From assembly GCF_000416965.1 (NCBI RefSeq), contig NZ_ATCL01000002.1, positions 1 to 34,911 of the forward strand: a stretch of DNA of 34,911 nt, given 5' to 3'. The notes under the pieces were generated by a model that was given only the letters and a program-made list of their open reading frames with translations, had not been told where the DNA came from and did not search any database. Origin of the DNA: Exiguobacterium chiriqhucha RW-2 (GTDB lineage Bacteria; Bacillota; Bacilli; Exiguobacteriales; Exiguobacteriaceae). Of this stretch, positions 32,385-34,911 are shown in pieces. Position numbers and translations under genes: made by a program. Each line of letters starts with the position of its first letter. Position 1 is the first letter of the stretch.

Positions 32385-33020
32385 TTAGAAGATTTGTTTG
32401 AACGAATACCACATCCACTCAAACATCCGATCGATTTGTTCGAGTTCTCCCGTGACTTCTCCAGCGCTAGCCAGATAAGCCCGACCATTTACGGCCGTCG
32501 CGTTCCCGTTGACCGTCCCTTCAATCCGGAGGTCACCGCCTTGCACCGTGATGTCCCGCTCGACGGTTACACCTTGTGGGACGACCACCTCGTTCGATGT
32601 CACAACGATGCCCGGCACTTTCGTGTATGTCATCGTCTCCGTCGATTCATTCCATAAGCCAAGTGTCGCGCTCGACATCAAACTAAAGAAGAGAGCGGCC
32701 GCCATCAGTCCTGGATGCTTACGGAACCACGTCATCCATTTAGATTGTGGTTTCTGTTTCGTCCGGACTTTTTCTTCAAATCGAGTCACTGGTGCGACCT
32801 CGACCCGTGCTTTCGCTTTCGGTAAGGACGCCATGACACGGGCTGTAAAATCATCGGATAGTTTGGGCCGTGGTAAGGCCTTCAGTTCGGCATCTATTCG
32901 TTCGTAGTGGAGGTACGCTTCATATAACTCATCGTCCTCCAACAATTGACGTAGTTCGTCAGATTCTTCGGGCAGGATGCCATCTTCCAAATATTGTTGT
33001 ACTTTTTCTTCAGGAGTCAA
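32385..33020 (-). CDS. rsiW: Anti-sigma factor RsiW without zinc-binding residues
   Basis: Membrane anti-sigma factor holding SigW inactive until cut by site-1 and site-2 proteases in envelope stress. The protein has 211 residues, as in B. subtilis. The N-terminal cytoplasmic part includes DDFTARVMASLPKAK, close to the B. subtilis protein. One membrane segment follows (GLMAAALFFSLMSSATLGLW), then an external part with ASAGEVTGELEQIDRMFEW. The H-x3-C-x2-C zinc motif is missing: the aligned residues are Leu26, Asp30 and Tyr33, and the protein has no cysteine at all. The TTG start overlaps the sigW stop (TTGA), with GGGAGGGG upstream, so the pair is coupled. Confidence 0.9.
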   Translation of the reverse strand: MTPEEKVQQYLEDGILPEESDELRQLLEDDELYEAYLHYERIDAELKALPRPKLSDDFTARVMASLPKAKARVEVAPVTRFEEKVRTKQKPQSKWMTWFRKHPGLMAAALFFSLMSSATLGLWNESTETMTYTKVPGIVVTSNEVVVPQGVTVERDITVQGGDLRIEGTVNGNATAVNGRAYLASAGEVTGELEQIDRMFEWMWYSFKQIF

Positions 33021-33592
33021 TTGAACCCCTCCCTGTTTTGAAAGATTGTTTTTAACATTTCTCTTCCCCGGAAGATCCTTGTTTTAACCGTAGCAACCGG
33101 CATATCGATCATGACGCTAATTTCCTTCAGCGATAAGTCATCCACGTATTTCAACAGCAATGGAATCCGATACTTGTCGGGCAGCTGTTTAATCGCTTCA
33201 TGCATCTCACCTCGAATTTCGCGATGAACGACTTGGGCGTCGGGTTGGGGTGCTTCATCAGCCAAGTGGTCCTGATAGGTCAAGCCATCGGTGCCCGCAA
33301 TCTCGGCATCCATTGAGTATTCCGGCTTTCGCTTTCTCAGACGGTCGATTGCCACGTTTGTCGCAATCCGGTAAATCCACGTCTTGAACTTGTACTGGGG
33401 ATCGTACGTATCGATTCGGGTATACGCCCGAATAAACGTCTCCTGGGCAGCATCTTCCGCTTCGCCTCGATCATATAATATCTTATAAGCGACAGCAAAG
33501 ACACCATCCTTGTACAGTTCTACCAGCTCAGCAAACGAATCATGATTCCCCGACCTTAATTCGTCGACTAAACGGGTGGTCAGCCGTTCCAT
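33017..33592 (-). CDS. sigW: ECF RNA polymerase sigma factor SigW
   Basis: ECF sigma factor of 191 residues for cell-envelope stress. Region 2 is seen in VAYKILYDRGEAEDAAQETFIRAY with KFKTWIYRIATNVAIDRLRK, region 4 in AIKQLPDKYRIPLLLKYVDDLSLKEI and VATVKTRIFRGRE. ATG 33592 has GAGGGG about ten bases upstream. It is followed by rsiW with overlapping codons and preceded by an ECF-type promoter that SigW itself should read. The assignment to SigW rather than another ECF factor rests on the neighbouring rsiW and cdaA-cdaR-glmM-glmS, the B. subtilis order. Confidence 0.95.
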   Translation of the reverse strand: MERLTTRLVDELRSGNHDSFAELVELYKDGVFAVAYKILYDRGEAEDAAQETFIRAYTRIDTYDPQYKFKTWIYRIATNVAIDRLRKRKPEYSMDAEIAGTDGLTYQDHLADEAPQPDAQVVHREIRGEMHEAIKQLPDKYRIPLLLKYVDDLSLKEISVMIDMPVATVKTRIFRGREMLKTIFQNREGFN

Positions 33593-33636
33593 CAGTCCAC
33601 TTCCCCTCTCCGCAACCTATGCGGTCATCCTTCTAT

Positions 33637-33663
33637 ACGGATTTGTCTCTATGTAGGTTTCAT
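33637..33663 (-). promoter_or_regulatory. Autoregulatory SigW-type promoter
   Basis: TGAAAC (33658-33663), 17-base spacer, CGTATA starting at 33640 on the minus strand, the SigW consensus (TGAAAC, 16-17 bases, CGTA) 45 bases upstream of sigW. Confidence 0.88.
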
Positions 33664-33681
33664 TAAAATCGCATGACAATA

Positions 33682-33725
33682 AAAAAAGTTTCCAAGTCCA
33701 TTGTAGCAAACAGACTTGGAAACTG
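33682..33725 (-). terminator. Arginase terminator
   Basis: Minus strand AGTTTCCAAGTC-N14-GACTTGGAAACT (12 bp) followed by seven T. Confidence 0.9.
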
Positions 33726-33733
33726 TAAGGTCG

Positions 33734-34636
33734 TCAGACAGTTTCACTTTCCAATAACAGGTTTTCTTTGGATTTCAAAATCGTCTTACATAACTCGAAC
33801 GCCAACTGGGCCGTTGTGTCATCATGATCGAGCGATGGATTTAATTCTACGAGTTCGACCGCAATCAAATCGTCAGCCTTCATCACTTCGGCCAAGATGG
33901 CTTTACCTTCTTCGGCGGTCAGTCCTTGATCGACTGGCGTTCCGGTACCTGGAACAAGTTTCGCATCCAAGCTATCCATATCGAAGCTAAGATAGAACCG
34001 ATCCACACGTGCGCGCAAATAAGCGAGTGCCTCGTCCATCATGACGTCGACGCCCCGTGTCCGAATCTCTTCGACTGTGATGACTTTAATGCCGAGTCGA
34101 TTGATCTCTCGAATTTCACCTTCGTCGATATCCCGAAGCGCCATATACACCAAATGTTCGGGCGCGAGTTTCGGTTCACGTCCACCGACCTCAGTCAGGC
34201 GGATATCTCCCATCCCCATCGCCGCAGCAAGTGGCATCCCATGAATATTGCCCGATGGTGAGGTCTCACCCGTGTTCAGGTCAGCGTGCGCATCGACCCA
34301 GATGACACCGTATGGCCCCGTTTTGGCAAGACCCGCCAGCGTTCCGATTGCCATGCTGTGATCGCCCCCAACGATCAACGGGAATCGCTTCGCTTGAATG
34401 TCTGCATCGACGACCTCCGCGAGTTCTTGGACCGTGTATAAGACTCCATCTACCCGCTTCAAATGCTCTTCACTGTTAATCATTTCAGATTCAGGTAAGA
34501 CACGGATCGTCTGTTGCTTCGTTTCTGCTGGCAATAGTGTTTCCAATCCGAGTGTCCGTAATTTTGATGGACCTTGCTCTACGCCATGTTTCCCCTGTCC
34601 ATAACGTAGCGGTACTTCAATATATGACCAATTCAT
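33734..34636 (-). CDS. rocF: Arginase
   Basis: Hydrolyses arginine to ornithine and urea. The protein has 300 residues, normal for bacterial arginases. The start is ATG 34636, with AAGGGGG seven bases upstream; the frame remains open for 53 more codons through the promoter region and these are not coding. Both metal-binding segments are intact: GGDHS, DAHADLN and SFDMDSLDA bind the two manganese ions. The arginase-type NIHGMPLAAAMG and VELNPSLDHDDTTAQLA favour arginase over agmatinase. The gene is alone; no other roc genes are in the window. An ArgR/AhrC-like box lies upstream of its promoter. Confidence 0.95.
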   Translation of the reverse strand: MNWSYIEVPLRYGQGKHGVEQGPSKLRTLGLETLLPAETKQQTIRVLPESEMINSEEHLKRVDGVLYTVQELAEVVDADIQAKRFPLIVGGDHSMAIGTLAGLAKTGPYGVIWVDAHADLNTGETSPSGNIHGMPLAAAMGMGDIRLTEVGGREPKLAPEHLVYMALRDIDEGEIREINRLGIKVITVEEIRTRGVDVMMDEALAYLRARVDRFYLSFDMDSLDAKLVPGTGTPVDQGLTAEEGKAILAEVMKADDLIAVELVELNPSLDHDDTTAQLAFELCKTILKSKENLLLESETV

Positions 34637-34653
34637 CCCCATTCCCCCTTGAA

Positions 34654-34676
34654 CGTTTATAGTTTCATTGTAAACG
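34654..34676. promoter_or_regulatory. Dyad over the arginase transcription start
   Basis: CGTTTA-N11-TAAACG straddles the -10 and expected start of transcription. It could be an operator; the regulator is unknown. Confidence 0.35.
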
Positions 34677-34696
34677 CTACCAAACTCGTGGTTCAA
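34667..34696 (-). promoter_or_regulatory. Arginase promoter
   Basis: TTGAAC (34691-34696), 18-base spacer, TACAAT (34667-34672) on the minus strand. Confidence 0.65.
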
Positions 34697-34707
34697 CTTC
34701 ACACAAT

Positions 34708-34725
34708 GATGAATAAACATACAAA
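34708..34725 (+). promoter_or_regulatory. ArgR/AhrC-like box
   Basis: GATGAATAAACATACAAA agrees at 14 of 18 positions with the AhrC box of B. subtilis as I remember it (CATGAATAAAAATKCAAK). It lies 11 bases upstream of the arginase -35, where AhrC would act as an arginine-dependent activator. Confidence 0.45.
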
Positions 34726-34756
34726 AAGGCAGCCTGAATGGTGGCAGGCTGCCTTT
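34723..34756 (-). terminator. Second terminator downstream of tRNA-Ala
   Basis: 12-bp stem AAAGGCAGCCTG / CAGGCTGCCTTT with an 8-base loop, followed by T on the minus strand. With the hairpin at 34795-34823 it insulates arginase from tRNA transcription. Confidence 0.8.
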
Positions 34757-34791
34757 CTCTGTACTCTCAAGTGAATGGTTCATGGATTTAG

Positions 34792-34823
34792 GCAAAAAAA
34801 AACTTAAGTCATAAGTAACTTAA
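34792..34823 (-). terminator. tRNA-Ala terminator
   Basis: Minus strand CTTAAGT-N8-ACTTAAG followed by a run of nine or more T, 12 bases after the tRNA. The stem is AT-rich and therefore weak, which may explain the second terminator. Confidence 0.7.
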
Positions 34824-34835
34824 GAAAAAAACAAA

Positions 34836-34911
34836 TGGTGGAGCCTAGCGGGATCGAACCGCTGACCTCCTGCGTGCAAGGCAGGCGCTCTCCCAGCTGA
34901 GCTAAGGCCCC
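34836..34911 (-). tRNA. tRNA-Ala (anticodon TGC)
   Basis: A complete 76-base tRNA with encoded CCA. The acceptor stem GGGGCCT / AGGCTCC contains the G3-U70 pair that identifies alanine tRNAs; the anticodon stem CCTGC/GCAGG holds the loop CTTGCAC, giving TGC at 34876-34878; the T arm is AGCGG-TTCGATC-CCGCT. Its 5' end is the last base of the window. Confidence 0.98.

Noticed and set aside
34637-34795. N-terminal extension of arginase
   Set aside because: It runs through a terminator hairpin and the promoter, and has no ribosome site.
1-34911. Insertion sequences, prophage genes, CRISPR arrays or integrases
   Set aside because: I looked for transposase-like proteins, terminal inverted repeats and regularly spaced direct repeats, and saw none.

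Overview
The window looks like chromosome of a low-to-mid GC Gram-positive of the order Bacillales. The evidence is the B. subtilis-like order sigW-rsiW-cdaA-cdaR-glmM-glmS, a glmS ribozyme, two guanine-class riboswitches, cre and MtlR sites, SigA-type and ECF-type promoters, and frequent TTG/GTG starts. Exiguobacterium is my best guess from general impression; it was not tested. The window starts inside what looks like the leader of a minus-strand 16S rRNA gene and ends on the first base of a minus-strand tRNA-Ala, so both edges lie in the kind of repeat where assemblies break.

Layout, left to right. 1-330: tandem minus-strand rRNA-type promoters. 331-1164: a VanW-domain protein. 1185-4652: a purine permease and guaA, each behind its own guanine-class riboswitch and terminator (purine uptake and GMP synthesis). 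4649-8759: a translationally coupled moxR - DUF58 - transglutaminase operon. 8932-9537: a flavin reductase-like protein. 9793-11631: an orphan hybrid-free histidine kinase. 11834-12151: a small unknown protein. 12213-14736: an AT-rich island described below. 14934-16262: a secreted triple-SH3 amidase. 16286-17688: a GNAT and a CPBP membrane protease. 17850-20207: an MHYT-GGDEF-EAL c-di-GMP protein. 20285-25780: mannitol genes (mtlD, mtlF, mtlA, mtlR and a small EIIB-like gene). 25922-26413: a DUF2798 membrane protein. 26558-33592: the cell-wall precursor, c-di-AMP and envelope-stress block (glmS, glmM, cdaR, cdaA, rsiW, sigW). 33734-34636: arginase. 34836-34911: tRNA-Ala(TGC).

The most interesting part is 12213-14736. 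A 420-residue HTH + TPR regulator of the RRNPP (NprR/PlcR/Rap-like) type is divergent from a 225-residue unknown protein. That protein is followed by a short exported precursor of 83 residues carrying four copies of the octapeptide GEELPRLG at a strict 17-residue period; the last copy ends exactly at the stop codon. All four copies are identical in protein but differ in DNA only at synonymous sites, so the peptide is what selection keeps. I read this as a candidate cell-cell communication system with a multi-copy pheromone precursor, its likely receptor and one accessory protein. The 225-residue protein has a faint resemblance to LPLAT-type acyltransferases with the catalytic histidine missing.

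Other points of note: an anti-sigma factor RsiW in which the three zinc ligands of the B. subtilis protein are all replaced; a degenerate GGDEF motif fused to an intact EAL domain; an EIIB-like CPC protein overlapping the start of mtlR; and a mannitol promoter with a cre site between -35 and -10.
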